Origin: Ochotona curzoniae
Taxonomy: Eukaryota > Chordata > Mammalia > Lagomorpha > Ochotonidae
Direction: 5' to 3'
Assembly (NCBI RefSeq): GCF_017591425.1
Contig: NW_024465751.1
Coordinates: 6,386,001 to 6,450,000 of the forward strand
Length of the DNA stretch: 64,000 bases
Of the stretch, positions 11,781 to 21,690 are shown one piece after another. Position numbers and translations under genes: made by a program. The stretch's first letter is position 1. Every line of letters begins with the position of its first letter. The notes beneath the pieces are model-generated. The model saw only the letters and a program-made list of their open reading frames with translations. It searched no databases and had not been told where the DNA came from.

Positions 11781-12089
11781 TTTACCTACTTGAAAGACAA
11801 AGTAAGAAAAATGAAGAGACAGAGAAGAGATCTTTAATATATCCGTTCACTCCCCCACATGGCTCACAGTAGAGTGGGCACAGTGGAGCACATGGAAACC
11901 AGTAGCCCAGCCTAAAACTCCATCCAGGTCTCCCACAGGGATGCAGAGTTCTTAGACCATCTTTTGTAGCTTCCCCAAATATATGAGCAAAGAGCTGAAT
12001 GGCAACTGCGGCAATCAGGACTCAAACTGATGCTCAAATAGCAAACTGGGAAGTGATGGTTTAACCCTCTGCACTATCATTCTAGCCCC
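11781..12089 (-). mobile_element. Old CSINE, antisense
   Basis: Diverged copy identified by 'gttcactcccccacatggc', 'actccatccaggtctcccaca', 'gatgcagagttcttagaccatc', 'gagctgaatggcaac' and the terminal 'ttaaccctctgcactatcattctagcccc'. It is heavily substituted. An open frame on the minus strand (11590-11781) lies just outside it. Confidence 0.8.
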
Positions 12090-12408
12090 TATGCATTCTT
12101 TTAATATTAAGTTTTATATGCCATTAGACAGGAACACTATGTTACGAACTGAAGATTCCATAGTAAGTATAGACAATTATAATCTTCCTTACTAGAGCTT
12201 ACCTTTAATGGGAAAAAAAATGTATATGTATAACAAAATTAGGTGACTTATAAGATAAGAACCACACAATATATTAAAGGGAAATCAAGGAAGACCCTTC
12301 GGAAGGAAATTGATTTGATTTCAAATTCAAATGGCAAATAAGATGAGGAAAGTAAAGATTTGAAAATACAGCATTTCAGGCAGAGGTTCCAGCAGCTGCA
12401 AAGGCTCT

Positions 12409-12544
12409 GGCTGTGTACTGTGGGGGACAGGTGCCTGTCACTGGCTGTGTACTGTGGGGGACAGGTGCCTGTCACTGGCTGTGTACTGAAGGGGACAGGT
12501 GCCTATCACTGGCTGCATGTGATGGTGGCTGGTACAGGTTCTTG
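12409..12544. repeat. 34-bp minisatellite, four units
   Basis: Units start at 12409, 12443, 12477 and 12511, exactly 34 bp apart. Each begins 'ggctgtgtact' or a variant. The first two units are identical. The third differs at three positions, and the fourth keeps only the outer parts. The period is not a multiple of three, so the 113-codon open frame across it is a by-product and not evidence of a protein. Confidence 0.95.
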
Positions 12545-13009
12545 TAAGGGGCTAATGCAGAGGAAGCTAACCAGACATCACTCAAATATTCATAGGGCTG
12601 AAACATTTTATCTTCCTTCATTAGTCAGGAAAGCCTTACGGATGACCTGTTTTTTTTTTTTTTCTTTTTTTCAAACTCCCCCACTGCAGGGCCACAATTA
12701 GAGCTTATCTACTGCTAATGCTTACAGTTTTCTGTTTCTTTAATTGAACTATTTTAAATTAGTGTTATTTTAATTTTACTTATCTCTTGAGACATTCTAG
12801 AGGATGAATAGCAAATGGAATAATGCACATGAAAGCACTCTGTAATCCATAAACCATTGTACAGATGTGTTATATGGAGTTTTATATCTGAGGATATTGC
12901 TTCGTGAGTTAATATTATCTCCTCCTCAGGGATTTCTTCAGAGAAATTGATAGTAAATGCAGCTTCTGGATTGATGCTTTGAAGACATTTTACGTTTTCT
13001 TTAAAAAAG
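12545..13009. other. Gene-free stretch with poly(T)
   Basis: Contains a T-rich run at about 12651-12671 with a single C interruption. Otherwise nothing was recognised. Confidence 0.4.
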
Positions 13010-13062
13010 ATATTGACCCATCATAGGTGCTTAATATATATTTGCTCGATGAATGGATAAAA
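13010..13062 (+). mobile_element. Short L2 terminal fragment
   Basis: 'cataggtgcttaatatatat' followed by 'ttgctcgatgaatgga' is the end of an L2 tail ('..taggtgctcaataaatatttgttgaatgaatg'). It is very short, so the assignment is tentative. Confidence 0.5.
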
Positions 13063-13315
13063 TTGAATGTGCAAAAGGCTAAGATATGAAATTGTGGATT
13101 TCAGACTTGCTACTTATTGGGCAAACAGTACAACTTTGTTGGTACTCTGTTACCCTATAGAGACACACTAATTATTTGAAATATTTGCATATAGAATTGC
13201 TGTTATGCACCTTGGGAATGAGAAGCACACACTCAGAGGAAGCCCACTGCTTCAGGAGCGGGTAACATGATCTGGAGTATTGATCATTCCCATTTTCTCT
13301 ATAATTCTTTATGTC

Positions 13316-13624
13316 AGAGGAAAAGAGAGAGTGGGGCAGAGACAAAGGAGATGAGGCAAAGAGGTTGAGATGAAGGAGAGAGCTCCCACCTGTTGATTCA
13401 CACCCCTAAAGTCCACATGGGCTGCAATGGGGCCAGGATGTGCACCCAGACCTGGGAAGTCACCCACATCTCCCAGTGGGTGGCAGAACCTAACTATTTG
13501 TTGGTTCCTTCTACCTCCTAGGATCTGCATGAGCACAAAGATGGAATTAGAGTTGAAACAGAAATCGAATGTGGTCCCACGCTGGATTTGAAATTGTGAC
13601 CACTAGGCTAAATATTCACCCCTC
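13316..13624 (-). mobile_element. Old CSINE, antisense
   Basis: The A-rich purine tail 'gaaaagagagagtggggcag' is followed by 'cacctgttgattcacacccc', 'ggctgcaatggggccagg', 'gggaagtcacccacatctccc', 'tgggtggcagaacctaac' and 'gaccactaggctaaatattc'. The order matches the older lagomorph C-element. Divergence is high. Confidence 0.8.
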
Positions 13625-13761
13625 CTTTGGTTCCAAAGTATTGTTAACCATATATTGCTGTTTTACTGTGTTGACACATATTATGTTTGCTTTTTTTCTC
13701 CATCCAAGCATGTGACACTTAAAAGAAAGCCACAGATGCATGTCAGCAAGGACTAGTTAAT

Positions 13762-14000
13762 GGTTGATGATGCAGGCTTTGAAAGCGAGCACTCTAGGTT
13801 CAAATCTAAGCTGTACTACCCCTATGATCCAGGGCTAATTTCTTAACATATCTGTACCTATATAGTTATTATTATTATTATTATTTTGTAAAATGAGAAT
13901 AGTAGGTAGCATCTACGTAATAGTTTTGTTGGCAGTATTAAAAATCTTGATTTGTATAAAATACATAGAATAGCATTTATCAAATGCTCAAGCATGGGAA
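13762..14000 (+). mobile_element. MIR SINE with (TTA)n interruption
   Basis: 'gatgcaggctttgaaagcgag', 'ctaggttcaaatctaagctg' and 'cagggctaatttcttaacat', then 'taaaatgagaatagtaggtag', follow MIR order: A box, B box, 'tgtgacc..cttaacctc', 'gtaaaatgggataat'. A (TTA)n run at 13867-13886 sits where the MIR core would read 'cctcatctg'. Confidence 0.7.
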
Positions 14001-15194
14001 GTAATTGTGCTTGTGTCTGTAGAGACTTCAGCTGGTTCAAGCTGGAGAGCGAGAGTTCTGACTCGTTTCACCATTGTTTTCTCCAGAGATGGGCCTTGGG
14101 AGGGGAGTGAGGAGGTGGTTCAGGTACACAAATGCTGGGGCAGGGACAGTGTCAAAAATTATTTTTAGAACAATAATATTTTAATGTACCAAAAAATAAA
14201 TGGAATTAATACAAATACCCTATACTGCTTATATTGTTTTAATTTAAATAAACACAAGATTTATAAGACAAAACATTAATCATTATATAAAATGATTAAA
14301 TGGTCAAAAGTAATAGTCAAACATGGCAATTCTCCCAGTTGCAATTGGATAAACAAGAAACTGATTTTGAATATGTTGATGGTTTGCTCATTAACAAAGT
14401 CAGTGTGTTACTATTATAATGCACTCTGAGGTATAAACAAAGTATTTACCTTATAAAAATTGTGAATTTCAGTACTTCTACTTTTAAAAGATTTCACTAC
14501 TTTTCAATAATTTCAATATTGTGAAAATCTAGCATTAAAATCTTACATTAAGATACGGATGTAAGAGCATACACATTTTCTTTATCCTAAAACTCCAACA
14601 TATTTTGACACAATCTCCATATCCCAGCTCCTGGCACAGGAGGACGGTTACTTCACATCTGTAGAAGGCACACTGAGCGCAACAAGAGCCAAGCAATATC
14701 GTGTCTATCTATGAACATGTACTCTTCAGTGGCCAGTACAGGCTGCTACCCAGAGGAAGATCAGAAAATGTTTGTCAAATAGAAACACTGTATTAATTAC
14801 AACTTGATGAAAATCTCAATTCATATTATTGTGTTGGATTCAGTACAAGGATACAGGCATAGTACAGAACAGATTTCTACTCTGTGAATTTCTAACCCAA
14901 CACAGGCTTGCTTCGTCTTCATGCGGACCATTTTTGAGACTTCTCTTCCATTTGGGATAGCACAAAGTGTGCTATGCAGTCTCAGAAAGACTGATGACAA
15001 TAAGCTTGCATAAATCTCTGTCTGCTGCTCGCTTCTTTACCAAACTAATGGCTTTACAAACCTGATCATACTATGTTTTGTGCATAATCTAGTATTCAAA
15101 TATATTTATATGACTGAAACAAAAGTGTCATTAAATACAGTACTTATCTGAGTCATGTAAAATGCATCGCTTGGTTAAATTTTGTTTTGTGAGA
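14001..15194. other. Gene-free, AT-rich stretch
   Basis: 14150-14600 is strongly AT-rich with several A or T runs. No coding frame or named element was found. Confidence 0.45.
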
Positions 15195-15349
15195 GGACTG
15201 AGCACAATAGCCTGGTGGCTCCTGGCTTTGGCTTTGGCTCAGCTCAATTTCAGCCATTGCAGCCACTTGGGCAGTGAACCAGAGAACAGAAGATCTTTCT
15301 GTATCTCTTCTGTTTATCTGCTTTTCCAATAAAAATAAGTAAATCCTTA
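15195..15349 (+). mobile_element. CSINE with large internal deletion
   Basis: Sense copy in which the head 'gcctggtggct' runs straight into 'cctggctttgg', the 'ctcctggctcctggcttcgg' block that normally lies about 190 bp further on. The tail 'ccaataaaaataagtaaatcc' is present. About half of the element is missing. Confidence 0.85.
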
Positions 15350-16136
15350 CATTTTGTTTTGGGAGAACCTTAAAGGCATTCATTCCATGGAGCAAGAAAT
15401 GCCCAAGAATTTAAAATACTGCAGTACACTTTTCATAAGGGACATGCGTAGTGTACCTTGACAATTGCTCCTTTAATGCAGGGAGAGTACCTAATAAACC
15501 ATGGGACTTTAGAATCTGATCCAAAGTACATAGGCTTTTGAGTTGAACAGGAAATTAACTGTGTGACGAATCAGCTCTATGACACAAGGGATGAACCGCT
15601 GCGTGCTTCTTAATTTTTTGTTTGTACTAACAGTGATCTCAACAATAATATTAACACTAATAACTGCAGTATAAGACTCACAATGCGTCTAGTTAAACAA
15701 TGCTTGGAACTTGTGGCAGGTGTTGTGGGACCAAGTGGGATCATTGAGCAAAGCACCTGCTATGTACAAGGAAGACAATTATCCCTTAGTCCAGTTTCCT
15801 CTTTATGGCTACACTGCACCATTTCTTGGAATCAGAAGCATGTTGTTTGATCCTTCAGATATTTGGCACAGTTGGAGCAGAGCAGAGCCTACCACTTTGA
15901 AGTGTACCGTCTCGACTTCACCACCATTTGCACACCTTCCAGCCTTCCTCCTGGCCCATTTGCAACCCTTTGGTCCGCCTTTGGGGCACTGTATCCAGCT
16001 GGCTCTCATCCACATTCCAGCTTTCTGGGGAGGACAGTGGCAGCATTGTTGAGATCTGAGAACCACAAGACCTAGAGCTCATGTCCTCAAGCTACCTGCT
16101 GTTTTCCTCATCAGACTCACCCATATGTGCGGACAC
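15350..16136. other. Gene-free stretch with a weak MIR-like part
   Basis: A 113-codon plus-strand frame (15711-16052) and an 85-codon minus-strand frame overlap here, but neither shows a recognisable domain. The part at 15480-15670 is loosely MIR-like ('aactgtgtgacgaatcagctc'), too weak to call. A processed-pseudogene origin for 15690-16080 cannot be excluded. Confidence 0.4.
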
Positions 16137-16171
16137 GGAGGAGAGAGAGAGAAAAAGAGAGAGAGAGAGAT
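16137..16171. repeat. (GA)n microsatellite
   Basis: A GA-repeat run interrupted once by 'aaaaa', ending 'gagagatgag'. It is a simple purine tract. Confidence 0.9.
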
Positions 16172-16389
16172 GAGAAAAATGCCACTATGAATGTAGACCA
16201 TAGAGGACAAGACGAGTTGTATAACCTGACTGAGTTTTCTGTAAAGGAAGAAGCATTTATACTTGTTTGAAATGAGTTTCTGAACTTTCCCAGCTGTAGC
16301 TTATGTTGACTCCAAATTCTAAGAACCCATCTCTTGCTAAGGAAAGAACTTAAAGTATCTGAATGTGCCTGTCACCCTGTAATTATACA

Positions 16390-16610
16390 TAATTATCATT
16401 CATTGAAAATATATCATAGTCCATTTGTTTGATATAGTCTATTTCAGATCTTCATAATTAACATACCTAGTTTGCAAATTAAAAAATGTATTGGTAATGA
16501 GAGGGTTTAAGTAATTTCCTTCAAATCATCTGGCTCATAATCATGGAGTTTGGATCAGAGCTGTCTGCCTAATCCTGAAGCCAAGTTCTTTGTGCTTCCC
16601 ACATTCCTTG
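16390..16610 (-). mobile_element. MIR SINE, antisense
   Basis: 'ttgcaaattaaaaaatg', 'gagagggtttaagtaatttcc', 'aaatcatctggctcataatc', 'gtttggatcagagctgtctg' and 'taatcctgaagccaa' follow the antisense MIR core. It is the first of three consecutive MIR relics. Confidence 0.65.
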
Positions 16611-16629
16611 GTCTCCACAGTAATCACAG

Positions 16630-16862
16630 TTCTCATTACATTTATTGACTGTTTGTTCTATGTCTGGCTCTGTGTGAATGCTTCATATGGATTGGTGGCA
16701 TTATGTTCTTGCAACAGCCCTATGAGAAAGACATCTTTTCATCCCGTTTTGTAAAAGAAGACCCTGAAGACGGCTGTTTGACAAGAATGGATGCTGCTCT
16801 CTAAGTGGTGAGCATGGGATTTGTATCCAAGCAATCTGTGTCCTTGACTGCTAATCTACTGT
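16630..16862 (-). mobile_element. MIR SINE, antisense, near complete
   Basis: Runs in good order: 'attgactgtttgttctatgt', 'aatgcttcatatgg', 'ttgcaacagccctatgagaa', 'catcccgttttgtaaaagaa' and 'gggatttgtatccaagcaatc', then 'tccttgactgctaatctactg'. This is the MIR pattern 'ctcacaacaaccctatgagg..cccattttacagatgagg..ggattcgaacccaggcagtc..gctcttaaccactatgct'. Confidence 0.8.
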
Positions 16863-16894
16863 GTTTCATGTTTATTTATTTTGGATATCACAGT

Positions 16895-17030
16895 ATTATG
16901 AAAAAGAATAAATCCTGTAAGGTTTTCACGTGAAGACTCTGAGAAACCGACTCAGTGTCACAGAACTTTTAAATGGGAGGTGGATTTGAATCTGGGACTG
17001 CTGGCTCCTGGTTGAGAGCTTGAGTAACAA
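16895..17030 (-). mobile_element. MIR SINE fragment, antisense
   Basis: 'gaagactctgagaaaccgac', 'cagtgtcacagaacttttaa' and 'gaggtggatttgaatctgg' correspond to the second half of an antisense MIR. It is separated by about 30 bp from the previous copy and has the same orientation. Confidence 0.6.
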
Positions 17031-17636
17031 GATCAAAGCATGTCATTGAGGCAGGCGTGCTTTTACTTGCACAGTGGGTTGCACTGGTTATCATGAAACC
17101 TAGATTTACAGGGAAGATTCTTCTTCCAGAGTATTTTATGGAGTATCAAGGGTACCACTTGGTGGTACAGCCTCACTTCCTACACAGCCTTTGACTTCAG
17201 CAAGTGCCTGGTCATTCCTGCTAATCCCATACTGCTCATCATGCCTCAGTGGGGATTTTCTGAGCTTAGGACATCCATGCAGTACACAATGACTTGTCTT
17301 CTGAGCTTTTCTGGCTGATACGTGATTGTTTCTTTAGGTATTGCTGGCAAGAGTCTAGTAGGATGAACCCTACTGGGGATGCCTCCAGCAACATCTTTCC
17401 TAATTCCCATGCTTGATTTTCTGCAGACAAAGCACACAGGGGATGTTGGAAGATAACCTCTTCTGAGCAATGTTCTAATTTGTTAACATTTTTCGTTCCA
17501 CATGAAAATTGTCTTTGAAAGCAAGTACAGTTTGCGTATGTCTTATAACCCTTCTAAAAGGAATAGTGCATGGCTAGAGTAATTATGAATATAGACAGAG
17601 GCAAAAAAAGAGAAAGGTTTTGTTTTGCTGCATGCT
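17031..17636. other. Gene-free stretch
   Basis: Nothing assignable. Frames are 74 codons or shorter. Confidence 0.4.
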
Positions 17637-17850
17637 CTCTGTTCAATAGGCCTTTTCATATGTGCCATCTCATTTACTTCTGACAATTCCTTGAGTTTTG
17701 ATTATCCTTATATTTATATTTATCCTTATCCTTATATTTAGAAGTTAAGAAAGGAAGGCTCACAGATATGAAAATAAATTCCACAACACATGATAGAGCC
17801 GTGACATGTATTCAAAACCATATAGCTTCAAAATCATTGCTCTCATCATG
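17637..17850 (-). mobile_element. MIR SINE, antisense, with TTATCC expansion
   Basis: 'ttcatatgtgccatctcattt', then 'gacaattccttgag', an expanded '(t)ccttatattta' run at 17700-17742, 'agttaagaaaggaaggctcac', and 'gtgacatgtattcaaaacca' match antisense MIR order. The array replaced the 'ttattatccccattttacag' region. Confidence 0.6.
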
Positions 17851-18103
17851 AGATTATTGTGCTTCAGGCAGTTCAACATGTGTGTATGGGTGTCCACATA
17901 CTCATGTACAAACATATCATGTATGTGCACATTCAAATGTATATTATAATCCAAGCATATATTTCTCATAGTAGATATTTCATATGGATTTTTGAAGCCC
18001 CTGTGCTTGCATAGATTCTAAATAATTTTGCACCTAAATAAACTCATCTTTCAATTCAATTTTCTATCAACTTTCTGAAGCACCCTTATATTTATTTGTT
18101 TAT

Positions 18104-18404
18104 TAAGGATTTATTTATTTTTAATGTAAAGTACAGAGAGGAGCAGAGAGAGAAGATGATTCACTCACCAAGCAGCTGCAACGGCTGGAGCTGAGCCAAT
18201 CCAAAGCCAGGAGCCAGGAGCCCCCTCCAGGACTCCCATGTGGGTGCAGGGTCCCAGAGTTTTGAGCCATCCTCAACTGCTTTTCCCAGGCCACAAGCAG
18301 GTCACTGGATAGGAAGCGGGGCTGCTGGGATTAGAACTAATGCCCATATGGGATCTTGGTACATTTAAGGCAAGGTCTTACAGACAGGCTACCATGCCAG
18401 CCCC
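18104..18404 (-). mobile_element. CSINE, full length, antisense
   Basis: Starts 'aaggatttatttatttttaa', includes 'gctgcaacggctggagctg', 'aaagccaggagccaggagcc' and 'cccatgtgggtgcagggtccc', and ends 'ctaccatgccagcccc'. Small gaps are present near 'aagcaggtcactgg'. It is a mid-age copy. Confidence 0.95.
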
Positions 18405-18779
18405 ATCGCGTTCTCATATTTAAATACACGCATGTATATGACTATTTTGATTCTGTTGCACCATTCCACTTGGAACCAATCAATAATTGCTCAGCAACCC
18501 TATTAATTAAGAATTTGTAAGACATGAAATAAGTTTTATTTGCAAAGCAAAGAAGGCATTTCAAATATCTCCCTTTAATAGGTGATATATCCACTACATC
18601 TTTTTCTAATTTGTGTACAATAAAAAATTGATTTTGTACTGATTTGAATCCATGCACACATTCCCTTTCCCACAGTCTATATTTCATCTCAGGCTTTCCT
18701 ATTCTATCCAGGACCTCCCTCTGCAAATATTTTTCCACATTGATCCCTGATAACCTCATTGCTGACTCAGACTCTACAT

Positions 18780-18797
18780 TATATATATATATACATG

Positions 18798-18828
<31 letters not shown>

Positions 18829-18834
18829 TTATGT
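18780..18834. repeat. (AT)n tract with perfect palindrome
   Basis: An AT dinucleotide array with a central 'acatgt'. The interval 18780-18811 is a perfect 32-bp palindrome. 'tatttatg' ends the tract. Confidence 0.9.
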
Positions 18835-18961
18835 TCTAAGACTTCCACACTCTATATTTAAAGGAACTCATAAGTCATATCTTTTAGAATAAAATAATTT
18901 TAAATTAAGGACTGAGTTCTTATGAAGTTGCTTATTCTGCTAACCCAAATGGAAGGTAACA

Positions 18962-19275
18962 GGATGGACATTTTTGCATAGCTGGTTAAGCCACACGTAG
19001 AACATTAGCATCCCCATGTTGGAAAAGTTGGTTTGAATCACAGCTACTCTGTGCTTCTGATTCAGCTTCCTGCTACGGTCCTAGAAGACTATAGATGCTG
19101 GTCCTGTACTTGGGTCCCTGCCACCTACCTGAGGGACATGGGTAGATTTGCTGCGGCTGCTGGCTGGGGTCTGGAGCAGCATCAACTGTGGTTAGTTTCG
19201 TGGAGTAAAATGATAGATGGAAGGTCTTTTCTGCTTCTCCCTTTCTGTCAATCTGCTTTTCAAATAAAGATATAT
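18962..19275 (+). mobile_element. Old CSINE, sense
   Basis: 'catagctggttaagccacac', 'ttagcatccccatgttggaa', 'ttggtttgaatcacagctac', 'cttgggtccctgccacctac', 'gatggaaggtcttttctgc' and 'tgcttttcaaataaagatat' give the sense order of an older lagomorph C-element. A short A-rich end follows. Confidence 0.8.
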
Positions 19276-19911
19276 ATTTTTTTTTAAAAAAAGTTAAACA
19301 AAGTTATATCAACTGTATCATTTAGAATCACTGAAAATTCTCTGGGCAAGAGGTTTGTTGAGATATTTCCTTCCAGGAACTGTGTTCTAAGTGAGTGCAG
19401 TTACAATTTATTTATGAAGGAGCGACGAGTAAGTGTCTTCTGCAGTCATTGCATCATCAGCTTCCTTAAAGTGGATCTTCAGGGGCAGAAGACTGAAGAA
19501 CAGGTACCAGATGAAACGACCGAAATCCAAACCCAGTGTGAAGTGTTGGGAGGATGATGTGACGGCAGGCTCTTCTCAAGCCAGACTGGGGAAGGGGAAA
19601 ACAGTGCAGTCTTTTGTAAGAAATTGGCTTAAATTCTTGTTTTTATTCTGAGTCCTTAATAAGAGCATCATGCAAATGACTAAATTTCTTTGGACCCCTG
19701 GTGCCTAATTTGTGAAATAGAGAAAATAAAGCATGCCAGTGTACTGTTGTTGGAAATTGAGATGATCTTACAAAATGACCTTCACCTGCCTGTGTGCAGG
19801 TTGTGTTGGCACAATTGTCTTTGACAAATAGAAAAAGATGGGGTTAAAACATGACCTGGCGATTTTTCTTTCGGAAGGTGTATATGAAAATGGTTAAATG
19901 TTTGTTTACTT
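19276..19911. other. Gene-free stretch
   Basis: No gene or element recognised. A 72-codon frame has no known domain. Confidence 0.4.
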
Positions 19912-20245
19912 TCATCTTCCTAGAAAAGGAGAGCAACTCATGCGTCCACACATATGTACACACACAGGATAAGAGAACAAAAGGGAGAGAGCTTCCACCT
20001 GCTGACTCGCTTCCCACATGACTGCCATAACCAGCGCTGGGCCAGGCATAGATCGGGAGCCTGCTACTCTGTGTACGTCACCCAGGTAGCTGGAGACCAA
20101 ACACGTGAGCCAGTGCCTGCTGCCTCCCGGGGTGGTCATTAGTGAGAAGCCAGCTCTGAACCAGGATGAGCGGCTGATGTTAAACCTAGGTTTTCTGCTG
20201 TGGAATGCAGGCATTACCCATCACTGGCTTTACAGCGCCCACCCC
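19912..20245 (-). mobile_element. Old CSINE, antisense
   Basis: 'cacctgctgactcgcttccc', 'agcgctgggccaggcatag', 'ctgctgcctcccggggtgg' plus 'cattagtgagaagccagctc', and the end 'gctttacagcgcccacccc' mark an older C-element. The overlapping open frames of 60-100 codons come from it. Confidence 0.85.
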
Positions 20246-20774
20246 AGGAAAGGGATATTGTGGTCAAAATATGTTTCTGGAAGAATTTTGTCCTGTGTAT
20301 AAAGGCATTTTATTAAACAGGCCTCACAATGTCATACAGAATGTTGCTGTAAGCTGTGGGAATTTCTGCTTCTCTATCCTTTTAGATATTCTAATAAGCA
20401 ACAAAGCACATAGTGGGATGAGGTGACATAGTCCCCATATAGCAAAGGTAAGAGAAGGTCAAACAGAACTCCAGATCTTCCCAAAGATGTTAGAGCGCTG
20501 GACTTGTAAACGTCTTATGCATTCTTCATGAAACTATGAAGTCTTCTTATGATCTCTTCTGCCAGCCACGCACAGCGTGAATGAACCATTTACTTTGCCG
20601 GTTGGCCATTTCTGGCCTCCTTTAAGCTGATCAGCATACTTCCAGCACTGGTATGGTTGTTGCTTAGTGCTGCCAAGTTCTTGGCAGTATCTGGGCTGTG
20701 GACTCCTGGAGACATCCATACGACTAGAACCTAATTACAACATGGTGTGCTTTCTGGATTTATTTCCCCACTAA
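20246..20774. other. Gene-free stretch
   Basis: No assignable gene or repeat. Confidence 0.4.
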
Positions 20775-20912
20775 AGTGTCAATCCCGAAAGGCAGTTTTT
20801 AAAAAGGTGTTTTGTACAACTATATTCAAAATACACACAGGAATGCCATGCATATAATAGCTGCCTGATAAATATTAAATAAGTGACTCATCAAATGAAT
20901 GAATGAGTGAAA
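20775..20912 (+). mobile_element. L2 LINE 3' tail
   Basis: 'tccccactaaagtgtcaatc', 'aggcagtttttaaaaagg', 'taatagctgcctgataaat' and 'caaatgaatgaatgag' are a decayed L2 terminus. Only 3'-UTR sequence is present. Confidence 0.7.
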
Positions 20913-21604
20913 TTGTCACCTTTAAAGTATAGATTATGGAAGCGCAATGCGTTCAGGGGCTTACATGCACTAACATGCACTGGAGTCATGGCAGGGAGAG
21001 AGGCAACAAAGCAGCCCATTACACAGTATCCTCTTCTTCTTCCTCTTGGCTAGTACAAATTCATCCATCACCTTATTCTTTTCTGAAACTTGGAACACAG
21101 AAACTTGAACAAATTAGATGCCAATTAAATTAGGTGAAGTGGACAGCTCAACACATTGATTTTCCTCATAAGTAAATGTGAGATAATACTTTCCTATCTA
21201 CCTTAATGGGCTCCTGTTGTTTTCAAACACAGGGAATGTGGCAGAAACGCATAACATACGGTGACATAAGATACTATTTCCAAAATGTGGGCCCTGAAAT
21301 GCCTACGTCAGAGCCATTTGGACGATTTTGAAAATCTCAGGGAAACTTGCTTATCTGCAGCATGTGGAAATCTGGATTTCATAAAAACCTCTGATGATTC
21401 TTCTCACTTTCTTTTAAAACAAATTTTTACCTTTTATGATTTTTTTCACTAGATGTTTCATTAAAAACACTTAAACTTTGAAAACCAACCCAAGTAACAA
21501 CAAAAGAGATGGCAGGGAGAGTGACAATGAGGGCAAGGACAAGGGGAACCTATGACACTTGACAAGAAGACTAGAAGTTCCACAAAGGAAGAGAGAGGCA
21601 CTGA

Positions 21605-21690
21605 TTTATGCTGGCTTTTGTAGCTGCAGTGCTTAATATAGTGACATATAATCCATGCTCAATAAAAGCTCTATGAATGAATGATGATGG
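21605..21690 (+). mobile_element. L2 LINE 3' tail fragment
   Basis: 'tgtagctgcagtgcttaatat', 'ccatgctcaataaaagctc' and 'tatgaatgaatgatg' form the last ~85 bp of an L2 element. Confidence 0.65.

Noticed and set aside
12360..12701. 113-codon frame with repeated peptide segments
   Set aside because: The repetition comes from the 34-bp minisatellite. The unit is not a multiple of three, so the peptide repeats fall in shifting frames.
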